From Allorhodopirellula solitaria (GTDB lineage Bacteria; Planctomycetota; Planctomycetia; Pirellulales; Pirellulaceae): DNA of 64,000 bases. This document shows, in pieces, positions 1 to 7,725 of the stretch (positions are counted from its first letter, which is position 1; each line of letters opens with the position of its first letter). The stretch covers positions 608,422 through 672,421 of the forward strand of contig NZ_SJPK01000004.1 of assembly GCF_007859855.1 (NCBI RefSeq). Direction: 5' to 3'. Made by a program: the position numbers and the translations under genes. The notes under the pieces are model-generated. The model worked only from the letters and a program-made list of their open reading frames with translations. It was not told the DNA's origin and made no database searches.

Positions 1-122
1 TACTTCAATCACGGCGTCACAAATGCTCTTTCAGAAGGATTCAACAGCAAAATTCAGTCGATCAAATCCGCCGTCCGGCGGTTTCGTTCGTTCAAGAACT
101 ACCACCTGAGAATCTTATTTTG
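1..122 (+). pseudogene. ISL3-family transposase, C-terminal fragment
   Basis: Reading frame 1 from the first base gives a typical ISL3 (DDE_Tnp_ISL3) transposase end: the NALSEGFNSKIQSIK stretch followed by FRSFKNYHLRILFW. In this family the glutamate of the SEG motif is the last acidic catalytic residue. The gene begins left of the window. After ILFW the frame runs straight into a MITE end (from 123), so the native C-terminus is lost and the frame continues into unrelated sequence as far as about 325. I read it as a transposase interrupted by a MITE. The left part is not visible, so whether the copy was otherwise intact is unknown. Confidence 0.75.
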
Positions 123-171
123 GGTTCATCCGGCGGAAGCGTGCGCAGAGCACAGCGGAAGTTTTTTTGAG
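123..171 (-). mobile_element. Truncated end of the 318-bp ISL3-type MITE
   Basis: The 49 bases from GGTTCATCC to TTTTTTTGAG match the reverse complement of the right end of the elements at 6288-6605 and 11582-11899 with one visible mismatch in the TIR (CCGGCGG for CCGACGG). Homology stops sharply after 171. It lies inside the ISL3 transposase tail. The opposite end is missing, so no target duplication can be checked. Confidence 0.8.
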
Positions 172-479
172 TACTGTCATATCCAGAACGAAAATTTGCA
201 GTGCGCGCGTACGCTCAGCGGCACCACCAATAGGGTAGCTTTTTCGACACTCAAAGTCCACTGTTTGTCGGCCAGCCAGCACGGCTCGGTTAGCTTTGGT
301 GGTTCAGTCTCGCCACCCTGGTAGATATCCGAAGCTCTGAGAGCCCCACACTGTCTCATCCGGCGTTTGAACCGCTAACAGAGCATCTCACTCAAGCACG
401 GGCTTGCTCAGCAGAGCTACGCTCCACCGATACCCTCGGCATGCGACGACGTTGTTAGTGTGCTTGGCAGCACGACAAT
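172..479. other. Gap without a recognisable gene
   Basis: No convincing coding region. Short open frames on both strands show no domain I recognise. The stretch lies between two broken insertion sequences and is probably scar sequence from repeated insertion and deletion. Confidence 0.5.
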
Positions 480-719
480 TCAGCCTAAGGCTTCAGAGCT
501 TCGGACGGTTTCGATTCTACAGTGTTTTCCTGGTTCACTCCAAGACGAATTAGTAAGCCGATCAGCAAGTCGCCGATCGATTGAGGGCCTCGACGCTTCT
601 TGACAGCGAGAAGCTGCCTCAGCGATTCTCGAAAACTGCTCGACAATCGTTTTAACGCGTTTTTCTCGTCTCAGGTCGCCTAATTCAAGCCAAGCGAACT
701 CCGATTCAATCCATTCCAT
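480..719 (-). pseudogene. IS4-family (IS50/Tn5-like) transposase remnant
   Basis: Starting from the methionine at 719 the minus strand reads MEWIESEFAWLELGDLRREK, the N-terminal DNA-binding signature of IS4/IS50 transposases (compare the Tn5 pattern W-A-x-x-x-F-x-x-A-x-L-G-D-x-R-R). The similarity ends after about 36 residues. Further on, a different frame carries a basic stretch, KKRRGPQSIGDLLIGLLIRL, ending in a stop near 480. I take this as a copy collapsed by an internal deletion. The first part is clear family recognition; assigning the second part to the same transposase is inference. It is far too short to be active (full IS4 transposases are about 400-470 aa). Confidence 0.6.
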
Positions 720-779
720 CGCCGCAGCCCTCCCTGAGCACACTGAGATCCTTTATGTGCCTGTGTATCTACCCGAAAA

Positions 780-798
780 GATGTGTAGGATAAAGAGG
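780..798 (-). repeat. Possible IS50-like terminal inverted repeat
   Basis: Read on the minus strand, these 19 bases are CTCTTTATCCTACACATCT, close to the Tn5/IS50 end consensus, with nine identical bases at the inner edge (TACACATCT). They lie about 60 bp outside the start of the transposase remnant, roughly where an IS50 outer end would be. No partner end was found at low coordinates. Confidence 0.35.
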
Positions 799-858
799 CT
801 TCTGGCCTGGGGCAATCGAATAGATGAATAAAACGGGGCGGGAAGCCTGGACGAGGAT

Positions 859-2034
859 CTAGCAGCACGGACCTTCGTCACGACAGTCGTCCGCCGATTC
901 GGTGGTCGCGTGATATTCCAGCCCTTTCGTTTCGCGCGGATGACGCCGCGTGCTGCGTCGGCAATCAAACGCCTTCGCGTCTTCCGATGGTACAACCTCG
1001 CGAGGCTCAATCGCGTCAAACATGTTCGTGTACGGTTCTTGCTGAAGCAGCTTGAACGTCTTGTCGCAAACTGCCATCCGCTCGCCACGAAAATACGTGT
1101 GACCGTCGTCATCCTGGACCCTCTTGAATGGGCCACGATATGACACTGCTTGCCCGCGTTCCAGGCATGGACCTTGCTTTCCTTTGTGTGCGACAACGGT
1201 CACACTGCGAAATTCGATTCCCTCGACAGTCCGCCACGGCTCAGCTTGTCGTTTGACAACCTCGATTCCGTGAAACCCAGCGTCCTCGAATGCGCTGAGA
1301 AACTCATCTTCGCGAAATGCTCCTGTGATGCAGCCCGACCAAAGCTCCGGGTCTTGTTGCAGTCGCTCAGGAACGCTCTCGTCGCTCACGATATCACTAA
1401 TCGCCGCACGGCCACCGCGACGCAAGACACGAAAGATCTCAGCGAACAAGATCCGGCGATCCTGCTGACGGACCAGATTCAGCACGCAGTTGGACAATAC
1501 ACAGTCGACGGATTCGTCAGCGACCAGTGGTTGCTCGCGGCGCAACCGTTCCTCGGTATGGCGAAGAGCCAGGTACGCTGCGGGATCGTTTACCGGGTGT
1601 GCTGACAACTCGCCAGCGAGTTGGTCCAGATCGAGAGCCAAATCCTGGATCAGACCATACCGAAAGTCCACGTTCGCATAGCCGAGTTTTTCCGCCACTG
1701 CTGGCGCGTGCTTTCGAGCGAGCCCCAGCATTTCACGGTTGCAGTCGACACCGATCACGCGGCCTTGAGCACCAACGACCTGAGCGGCGATGTAACACAA
1801 CTTGCCGCCGCCGCTGCCTAGATCCAGCACGGTTTCTCCGGGGCGAACGTAAGGCGTGGGATCGCCGCAGCCATAGTCACGCTCGATGATTTCGTCCGGG
1901 ATCGCCTTGAGCAAATCGGTTGAGTACTCGACTGGGCAACACAGCGCAGGTTCGACTGCTTGTGCGGCGGCGGCGTATCGCTGGTAGACCGAGGACTCAG
2001 CGACTTGCTGATCGCTGGACGAGACTGTTTTCAT
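859..2034 (-). CDS. arsM: ArsM-like arsenite S-adenosylmethyltransferase
   Basis: A SAM-dependent methyltransferase of about 391 aa. The SAM site is VLDLGSGGGKLCY with the downstream GVD motif. Cysteines sit where arsenite methyltransferases bind As(III): a CC pair near the N-terminus (ALCCPVEY), YGCGDPTPY before the SAM motif, SNCVLNL and WSGCITGAF. The C-terminus ends in a further CC pair. The longer start at 2082 is rejected: the ATG at 2034 follows a good Shine-Dalgarno (AGGAAG, about nine bases upstream). It is the last gene of a minus-strand redox cluster including a SelD-N-terminus-like oxidoreductase, a MerA-like flavoprotein and a TVP38 protein, a setting I associate with arsenosugar-type loci. 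The radical SAM partner ArsS is not in the window. Substrate is inferred from family and cysteines. Confidence 0.75.
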   Translation of the reverse strand: MKTVSSSDQQVAESSVYQRYAAAAQAVEPALCCPVEYSTDLLKAIPDEIIERDYGCGDPTPYVRPGETVLDLGSGGGKLCYIAAQVVGAQGRVIGVDCNREMLGLARKHAPAVAEKLGYANVDFRYGLIQDLALDLDQLAGELSAHPVNDPAAYLALRHTEERLRREQPLVADESVDCVLSNCVLNLVRQQDRRILFAEIFRVLRRGGRAAISDIVSDESVPERLQQDPELWSGCITGAFREDEFLSAFEDAGFHGIEVVKRQAEPWRTVEGIEFRSVTVVAHKGKQGPCLERGQAVSYRGPFKRVQDDDGHTYFRGERMAVCDKTFKLLQQEPYTNMFDAIEPREVVPSEDAKAFDCRRSTRRHPRETKGLEYHATTESADDCRDEGPCC

Positions 2035-2393
2035 AAAACCGACTTCCTTTCGGATGCGAGTAGTGTTTGCCGCACGGAGCAAGGCGAGGCAGTTCGCAGG
2101 AGAAGACGGTTAACCTACGCGATCCTTACAAAATTCAAGAAAAGTTTTTCGCCGTCCCCGCGTTCCACTGCGACGTGATGCAATGTGTTTCTAATGTATC
2201 GCAGACTAACCAATGGTGCGACATTCCTCAGCGGACAAGCCGACTGCGAAAGCGTCATCTCGTCCCTTCCTCGATCGCTCAACGTGTGCCGGGACCACCA
2301 GGTGGCGTCGCACGCGTCGCCGACCCGCCAGCACCGACGCCAGGTTGACGATTTTTCAGCACCGACGATTCGATCGACTGGTCCGGTCTCTTC
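2035..2393. other. Non-coding gap upstream of arsM
   Basis: About 360 bp with no supported gene; the short frames look like noise. It must hold the arsM ribosome binding site and probably its own promoter. The sequence CAGCACCGACG occurs twice within 45 bases (about 2330-2375), which is the only repeat seen. Confidence 0.4.
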
Positions 2394-3515
2394 CTAAACG
2401 CGGTACTTGCTGACGAAGCCTTCATCGATTCGCACTTTGAGCTTCCAGCACCAACCCGCATGGAAGGAGAGTATTTTGTATTGTAGCAAAGCGCGACCCT
2501 GACCCGTGTTGAGAATCTTCAGGAAGTCTTGCTGCGGATCGAAATCGATCATCGGGCTGCCGTCGATCAACGCGCGCAGGTTGTGCCATAGGACTGGGGC
2601 TTGGCGAACAGCGTAGACACCTGCTTTGGGAGAAGGGTTGGCGAGAATGGTGCCGGAGTCACCGACAGCAAAAATGGGGTGTCCTGCCGTCGTGCGAAGT
2701 GTCGCTTCGGTCGCAAGGAAACCACGTTTGTCAGTCGGCAAATTTAGCTTGCCGAGCAGGGGGGGAGCGACTGCGTCGGTTGCCCAAAGGACCACGTCGG
2801 CAGCGAGCATGCGTCCGTTCTGGTCGGCGACCGCATTCTCGCCTACCTCCGTTACTCGAAACCCGGTGGTGACACCAATCGATTGCCTCGACAGTTCGCG
2901 ACGCAACTTACGGATACTTCGGCGATTCATGCCTCCCGCAATCTCGTCGCTGGCGCTGACGATGTGGACCGACGGAGGGTTCTTCGGGAAAAACTGAGCG
3001 AGCCGGGCGCGGACGCAGAATGCAATTTCCACCCCAGCCGCACCGCCGCCAACAACTGCGATTTTAGGTGGTTCGTCCCCCGCATTCCAGCATCGCTCGA
3101 ATCGTTCATCGAGTCGTTCGATGAACGTTTGCATCGGTTTGATCGGGAGCAAGTTGGATGAATCAAAATGCTCCCACCCGGCGGGGACGGAACCGATACC
3201 CACCGATAGCGCGTTGAAAGTAAGCGGTGCTCTAGCAGCGAAGTGAATCGTATTCGATTGGGCATCGAGTCCGACGACTTCGTCCAAGATCAATTCCGCT
3301 CCGGCTCGCGCAACCAGCGGGGCCAGTTCAATCTCCATGCTTTCACGCGAAAACTGGTTCGCAAGAGTTCCAGGCAACATGCCCGAATAGGTTGCTGTCG
3401 GAAACTTCGAGATGCAGACCAAGCGACAATTCGGAATCGGGGAATCAACCCAGAGATTGAGGATTTCAGCATTTGTATGGCCAATGCCTAGTAGCACAAT
3501 GGAATTTGTTTTCAA
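2394..3515 (-). CDS. FAD-dependent oxidoreductase, SelD-N-terminus-like family
   Basis: A two-dinucleotide-domain flavoprotein of 373 aa resembling the family often fused to the N-terminus of selenophosphate synthase (Nterm_to_SelD, NDH-2-like). Visible motifs are the N-terminal FAD loop GIGHTNAEIL, TYSGMLPG, the NAD(P)H loop VVGGGAAGVEIAF near residue 153, and the second FAD motif IFAVGDSG near 300. No redox-active CxxxxC is present, so electrons probably pass to a quinone or other acceptor. The start codon is TTG with a GAAGG Shine-Dalgarno seven bases upstream; a REP element (3528-3550) abuts that site directly. It lies between arsM and the REP/RAYT insertion and was probably co-transcribed with the MerA-like gene before the insertion. 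Confidence 0.75.
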   Translation of the reverse strand: MKTNSIVLLGIGHTNAEILNLWVDSPIPNCRLVCISKFPTATYSGMLPGTLANQFSRESMEIELAPLVARAGAELILDEVVGLDAQSNTIHFAARAPLTFNALSVGIGSVPAGWEHFDSSNLLPIKPMQTFIERLDERFERCWNAGDEPPKIAVVGGGAAGVEIAFCVRARLAQFFPKNPPSVHIVSASDEIAGGMNRRSIRKLRRELSRQSIGVTTGFRVTEVGENAVADQNGRMLAADVVLWATDAVAPPLLGKLNLPTDKRGFLATEATLRTTAGHPIFAVGDSGTILANPSPKAGVYAVRQAPVLWHNLRALIDGSPMIDFDPQQDFLKILNTGQGRALLQYKILSFHAGWCWKLKVRIDEGFVSKYRV

Positions 3516-3527
3516 TAGACTGCCTTC

Positions 3528-3645
3528 GTAGCCTGGGCTTCTAGCCTGGGTTGAGGTTTCGTAGCCGAGGCTTCTAGCCTGGGACGGGGACCACAGGACA
3601 AATCAGGCTGGAAGCTACGGAACCCAGGCTGGAAGCCTAGGCTAC
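3528..3645. repeat. REP elements on the 3' side of the RAYT gene
   Basis: Two direct copies of a 23-base unit (3528-3550 and 3561-3583, GTAGCC...AGCCTGGG), then a shortened inverted copy (3604-3619) and a full inverted copy (3623-3645, CCCAGGCTGG...CTAGGCTAC). Each unit can fold through AGGCT...AGCCT. The last copy contains the RAYT stop codon (3642-3644); the first adjoins the ribosome binding site of the next gene. Confidence 0.85.
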
Positions 3646-4349
3646 GGGAGCACGATCTTCGGAATGGGTTGAGACTCCTCGATCTTCAGATCGGTGCGAA
3701 TTCTAGCGGATGACCAACGGTAGTCTTCCGCCGCAGCGCACAAGCCTGCTTTGACTGGATTGTTTTCAATATAGCGGATGATACGAATCGCTTCGATTTC
3801 CGTGCGTGCCCAGTGATCGAAGGTCTCCTGCTGCCAATATGTGTCTTCCACACCACGCGAGCGATTGCACATCGTCGCGGTAAAACTCTGGATGCTGTGA
3901 GAGATGATCTCGCGCGGTGTGCGATCTTTCTTACCCAGTCGTCGTAGCCGCTGTATTTCTGTGTCCGCCCAGTCCTCGTTGATACGGAAGAGCCAATGAT
4001 GATGGCTAGGCATGACGACGAACGCCAGCAATTTGTAGCGTTCGTCCGCGAAGTGGAGGAATGCATTGACGACGATCTTCGCTTGTTCCTCATCGGTGAG
4101 ATGATGTACGGGCGAGTGATGATCAAGGAGGCTGTCGACGAAGGAAAAGAACAGCTTTTGCTTGTGGTGTTCCCACTGGTCTGCAGAGAACTTTCCGGGT
4201 TTGGGGCGACGATCTAGTTTCTCGCGGCACTGGTCAATCTGCTTCAGTCCGATGGCGGAGAAACAACCTTTCAAGCATCCTGTGATGAATACGGGATGAC
4301 CGGGAACATCCCAATGAGGTAAATTGCGTCGCCGAAAGATGCCTAGCAT
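3642..4349 (-). CDS. REP-associated tyrosine transposase (RAYT, Y1/HUH)
   Basis: A 235-aa Y1 transposase of the IS200-related RAYT group, single-strand-specific enzymes that act on REP palindromes. The N-terminus RRRNLPHWDVPGHPVFITG is typical. The HUH metal site is VVMPSHHHWLF, and the catalytic tyrosine is expected in RYIENNPVKAG, aligned by eye with the corresponding tyrosine of E. coli RAYT; both are intact. The ending YRWSSARI is also family-typical. REP copies in both orientations bracket the gene, and the 3' REP provides its stop codon. It sits inside the arsenic/redox gene block, splitting the MerA-like gene from the FAD oxidoreductase. It looks functional and recent, although RAYTs are usually domesticated single copies rather than freely mobile. 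Confidence 0.9.
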   Translation of the reverse strand: MLGIFRRRNLPHWDVPGHPVFITGCLKGCFSAIGLKQIDQCREKLDRRPKPGKFSADQWEHHKQKLFFSFVDSLLDHHSPVHHLTDEEQAKIVVNAFLHFADERYKLLAFVVMPSHHHWLFRINEDWADTEIQRLRRLGKKDRTPREIISHSIQSFTATMCNRSRGVEDTYWQQETFDHWARTEIEAIRIIRYIENNPVKAGLCAAAEDYRWSSARIRTDLKIEESQPIPKIVLP

Positions 4350-4367
4350 GTCAGACGCTCCGCCAAT

Positions 4368-4488
4368 GTAGCCTGGGTCTTGATCTTTGTTTCGCCAGAA
4401 GCGATTGATTGTATCAAATTTCGAGTACCCAGGCTGGAAGCCTAGGCTACGCCCCCACTTTGATACCCAGGCTGGAAGCCTAGGCTAC
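4368..4488. repeat. REP elements on the 5' side of the RAYT gene
   Basis: A partial direct copy (4368-4377, GTAGCCTGGG) and two perfect inverted copies (4428-4450 and 4466-4488) sharing CCCAGGCTGG then AAGCCTAGGCTAC. The last copy contains the stop codon (4485-4487) of the MerA-like gene, so this repeat has replaced the native end of that gene. Confidence 0.85.
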
Positions 4489-6017
4489 GACCCGACGTTG
4501 AGGCGTTGCAACATGCCGAGCAGCTTTTTGCTAAACGGTGTTAACCTCGTGCGGCTAAACTGGTCACCTAGCTTGCGGATTGCTTCGGCCTGAGTTGGAT
4601 AGGGGTGAATGGCGCCGCCGATTTTTGATAGCCCCAGGCCACCCGTGATCGCGAGGGTCAGTTCGGAAATCATGTCACCCGCGTTCTCGGCGACAATCGT
4701 CGCACCAACGATCGTATCGGTTCCTTGTTTCGTGTGAACCTTGACGAAGCCTTCGTCTTTCCCTTCAAGGATCGCACGATCGACCTCGGCTAATTGCTGG
4801 ACGTAAGTGTCGATTTCGATCCCGGCGTCTTTCGCGTCACTTCCATACATACCAACGTGCGCGATCTCAGGAGAGGTAAACGTTGCCCACGGGATCACCA
4901 GTTCACTGGCTTTTTTCTTGCCAAACGGACCGAGGGCGAACAGAGCATTCTGGATCACGATGCGAGCTTGGAAATCCGCTGTATGAGTGAATTGGAATTT
5001 CGAACAGATGTCACCCGCCGCATAAATATTCGGATTGGTCGTTAGTAAATGATCGTTGACCTTCACACCCTTCTTATCAAAGTCGACTCCGACGGCGTCC
5101 AGGTTGAGATTTTCAACGTTCGGTGCTCTGCCGACCGCCACTAGCAATTGGTCGACGGGTTCGTCGTAGCTTTGGCCGTGCGAATCAACTGTCAGGCGAA
5201 TCCCCCCCCGGCTGTGAATCTTGAGTTTGCGACCACAACAAAGCAATTTGACTCCATCGCGTACCATCGCGTTTTGGACAAGCTCGGCCGCTTCACGATC
5301 TTCGCGAGGCATGATCCCGTGCTCCGATTCGACCAACAAAACTTCGCTGCCAAGCTGAGCGAACGACTGCGCCATTTCACAACCGATCGGACCGGCGCCA
5401 ATCACACCGAGTCGCTGAGGTAACTCGGTGAGCGAAAACACGGACTCATTGGTTAAGTAGTCGACGTCATCGAGCCCGTCGATTGGAGGCGCAGCTGCGC
5501 GAGCGCCGGAGGCGATCACGGCTCGTTTGAAGTCGAGCTTCGTTCCATCGACCTCGATGGTGCTCGAATCGACGAAGCTTGCTTGTCCAAAATACACGTC
5601 GACGCCCAAGTTACGAAATCGAGTTGCTGAATCGTTATCGCTGATACCCGCACGCAGTTTCCTCATTCGCTGCATCACGGAAGCAAAGTCGACATCCACA
5701 TCCGGCACGTTGACTCCGAACTCACTCGCTTTCTTCGCGTTCGCGGCCACGCGAGCAGCACTGATGATCCCCTTGGAAGGGACACAACCGACGTTCAGAC
5801 AATCGCCGCCCATTAGTTCTCGTTCGATCAACGCGACGCGTGCTCCCAGACCCGCTGCGCCCGCGGCGGCAACCAACCCTGCTGTACCAGCTCCAATCAC
5901 GACCAGGTGGTAGGGACGCCTCGGTGTTGGATTGGTCCACTCGGGCGGATGCACGTTCGCTTCAAGAGTTTGGTTGTGTTCGTCGTTGGGCTGGAGCTGG
6001 ATGAGATCAGATGTCAT
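4485..6017 (-). CDS. Mercuric-reductase-like flavoprotein disulfide reductase
   Basis: A 510-aa class I pyridine nucleotide-disulfide oxidoreductase. In order: FAD loop VIGAGTAGL near residue 41, redox disulfide GGDCLNVGCVPSK, NAD(P)H loop VIGAGPIGCEMA near 205, FAD motif IYAAGDIC near 335, and the dimer-interface motif HPYPTQAEA near 473. It lacks both the N-terminal HMA domain and the C-terminal vicinal cysteine pair that bind Hg(II) in true MerA, so mercury reduction is unlikely. Location beside ArsM and TVP38 genes suggests a thiol/quinone redox role in the same pathway. The ATG overlaps the stop of an upstream open frame by 11 bases and has no clear Shine-Dalgarno, suggesting coupling. 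The C-terminus ends inside a REP element. Confidence 0.8.
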   Translation of the reverse strand: MTSDLIQLQPNDEHNQTLEANVHPPEWTNPTPRRPYHLVVIGAGTAGLVAAAGAAGLGARVALIERELMGGDCLNVGCVPSKGIISAARVAANAKKASEFGVNVPDVDVDFASVMQRMRKLRAGISDNDSATRFRNLGVDVYFGQASFVDSSTIEVDGTKLDFKRAVIASGARAAAPPIDGLDDVDYLTNESVFSLTELPQRLGVIGAGPIGCEMAQSFAQLGSEVLLVESEHGIMPREDREAAELVQNAMVRDGVKLLCCGRKLKIHSRGGIRLTVDSHGQSYDEPVDQLLVAVGRAPNVENLNLDAVGVDFDKKGVKVNDHLLTTNPNIYAAGDICSKFQFTHTADFQARIVIQNALFALGPFGKKKASELVIPWATFTSPEIAHVGMYGSDAKDAGIEIDTYVQQLAEVDRAILEGKDEGFVKVHTKQGTDTIVGATIVAENAGDMISELTLAITGGLGLSKIGGAIHPYPTQAEAIRKLGDQFSRTRLTPFSKKLLGMLQRLNVGS

Positions 6018-6287
6018 TGAATATCAATTTGAGCGGGCGGTTGTTGGGTAGTTTGCTGTTATCGATGGTGAACGTGCGTGATACCGACTCAGCGCTGACG
6101 CGCCGGAAAACTGGTTGCCGAATCGACCCGCCAGTGAAAACACCCCGAGGGAGACCAACGCTGTTTGATTCACCGTCGTCGGCGGCGAATCTTTCCATCA
6201 GGGACTGCTCGAGCCTTCGATCGTGGACGCCACACAGGATGGTGTGCAGATACTTAACCGCGACAGAAACGCGTTGGGAATAATTGA
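6007..6287 (-). pseudogene. Possible gene remnant upstream of the MerA-like gene
   Basis: An open frame reads through about 93 residues (for example SVAVKYLHTILCGVHDRRLE) up to FNDI and a stop that overlaps the next start by 11 bases. It has no start codon of its own outside the adjacent MITE, whose insertion at 6288 would cut off the 5' part of any gene here. The end-to-start overlap and the absence of a ribosome binding site for the next gene favour a real, truncated cistron. I recognise no domain. It could also be a chance frame. Confidence 0.35.
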
Positions 6288-6605
6288 GGCTGATCCGACG
6301 GAAGCGTGCGCCCGAGGTTTTCAAGGCATGGCTCCAGTATCGAAGGATTTATTTTTGGGATGTGATTATCAATGTTAGACTGGCACTGCCGGGAGAAACG
6401 GAGCCGAGCTCTGCAGAGGTGCTGGCTTGGCAAGGGATATCTCGGTCGCCAGCGTTTCCCTGCAAAAGCGGTACGGCAATGGTGTTGTCGGTCCCTGGCG
6501 AGCGTTTGTTCGTCAGGGACGCATTTTTGAACGATCATTGGATACGAGAGCCATGCCTCAAAAAAACTTCCGCTGTGCTCTGCGCACGCTTCCGTCGGAT
6601 GAACC
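6288..6605 (+). mobile_element. 318-bp ISL3-type MITE, copy A, with 8-bp target duplication
   Basis: Ends are GGCTGATCCGACGGAAGCG on the left and, reverse-complemented, GGTTCATCCGACGGAAGCG on the right; the inverted similarity continues inward to GGCATGGCTC on both sides. It is flanked by a perfect direct repeat ATAATTGA (6280-6287 and 6606-6613). Eight-base duplications and GG-starting ends are typical of the ISL3 family. It differs from copy B at about ten positions. It encodes no transposase, so it needs one in trans. Inside, GTCCCTG and CAGGGAC (about 6490-6520) can pair as a hairpin. Long open frames cross it on both strands but match no protein I know. Confidence 0.88.
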
Positions 6606-6641
6606 ATAATTGACAGATTCTGTTCTCGGGCTCCAAGCTAC

Positions 6642-7652
6642 CTACTCATTGTGCCGATCTCCAATCGTCTTTCTCATCAAAACTAGGTTGTCGTGTACAA
6701 GACTCGATGACCAGATAAACTTCCCATCCGCTTTCGGATCGTCGAACAAGTCGGTGAAGTTTGTGTAGGCGGGTTTATTATCAACGCCGACAAATTCGTT
6801 CGTAAAGATCGCCGCGTTCGGCCAACCGCTATCGTCAAAGTCGACCGCGGCCCAATTTTTAGGAATTGGCCAGTGGGCAGCGAAGTGAGTGGTGCCGTCG
6901 TCAACGTCGTCGGTGCTACATCTCGAACTGTCTCGGAGAGATCCTTTCAGTACCAGGCAATCCTTTGTTTTCAGAGGCGCGGTGTAGAACGTTTGTGCCT
7001 TCCAGCTGGCGTCCGTCACGGCAATGGTCTCGCCAGCAGCGTCTTTCACAACCGCAACCAAACCGGCGTCACCTTGGTGAAAGGACGCACCTTTGAACTT
7101 TTCGAACCCCAACCCCAGACGTTCTTCCCAATCGACCCCCATGATTGCGATTGTCAACGGACGCTGCGCTCTGAACCGGATCACGCTACTGTTGAACGGT
7201 GTCATCGGGACAGGGTCGATTGCCAACAGTTCGCCGTTCACGTAGATCTCGAAGTAGTTGTCGCCGAAAACGTAGGCTGCAAAAAGCTCGTCTCCGCCAG
7301 CATCAATCACCGGAATCGACTCCAGATCCACGTCGGCAATTCCGGTTGGTTCGACTCCGTTTGCTTCGTTGTACAAGTCGGGGGCTTTCATGGCGGTTTG
7401 GAAATGCGTCTTGGCTGGCACCATCCACTCCCTGCCGTCTGGGGACGTGATTGTTCCAACGTTGGCCGTGCGTGGGTTGTTCCCCTTCCATTGGTAGAGC
7501 ATGGTGATGCCCGACTGAGCCTCGCCTTGGGTAAACGAAGGCTGCACGGACGTAGTGTCCGGTTGCTGAGCATCGGCAATTGGCTGAGCTACCCCAATCA
7601 TGCCGAGCAGTACAGCGGTTCCGGCCATAATAGAGAAACATAGTCGATTCAC
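6642..7652 (-). CDS. Secreted protein of unknown function
   Basis: 336 aa starting with an N-terminal signal peptide (hydrophobic AGTAVLLGMIGVAQPIADAQ, cleavage likely after ADA). The start is GTG with an AGG Shine-Dalgarno upstream. The mature part looks all-beta, with repeated segments such as FEIYVNGELLAIDP and WAAVDFDDSGWPNA that resemble galactose-binding or jelly-roll domains of secreted glycosidases, and it ends FIWSSSLVHDNLVLMRK. Catalytic residues cannot be assigned. It lies 74 bases downstream of the TVP38 gene on the same strand and is likely in one transcript with it. Its 3' side was hit by MITE A. Periplasmic location follows from the signal peptide; function is unknown. Confidence 0.65.
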   Translation of the reverse strand: MNRLCFSIMAGTAVLLGMIGVAQPIADAQQPDTTSVQPSFTQGEAQSGITMLYQWKGNNPRTANVGTITSPDGREWMVPAKTHFQTAMKAPDLYNEANGVEPTGIADVDLESIPVIDAGGDELFAAYVFGDNYFEIYVNGELLAIDPVPMTPFNSSVIRFRAQRPLTIAIMGVDWEERLGLGFEKFKGASFHQGDAGLVAVVKDAAGETIAVTDASWKAQTFYTAPLKTKDCLVLKGSLRDSSRCSTDDVDDGTTHFAAHWPIPKNWAAVDFDDSGWPNAAIFTNEFVGVDNKPAYTNFTDLFDDPKADGKFIWSSSLVHDNLVLMRKTIGDRHNE

Positions 7653-7725
7653 GGATTGAGCCTCATGGACAATTCAAGTTGCGGAGAGTTTTAAGCAGCT
7701 TCCCATCTAGTGAATTCAGGGAAGC

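Noticed and set aside
4485-6017. True mercuric reductase and mercury resistance operon
   Set aside because: No HMA domain, no C-terminal cysteine pair, and no merT, merP or merR nearby.
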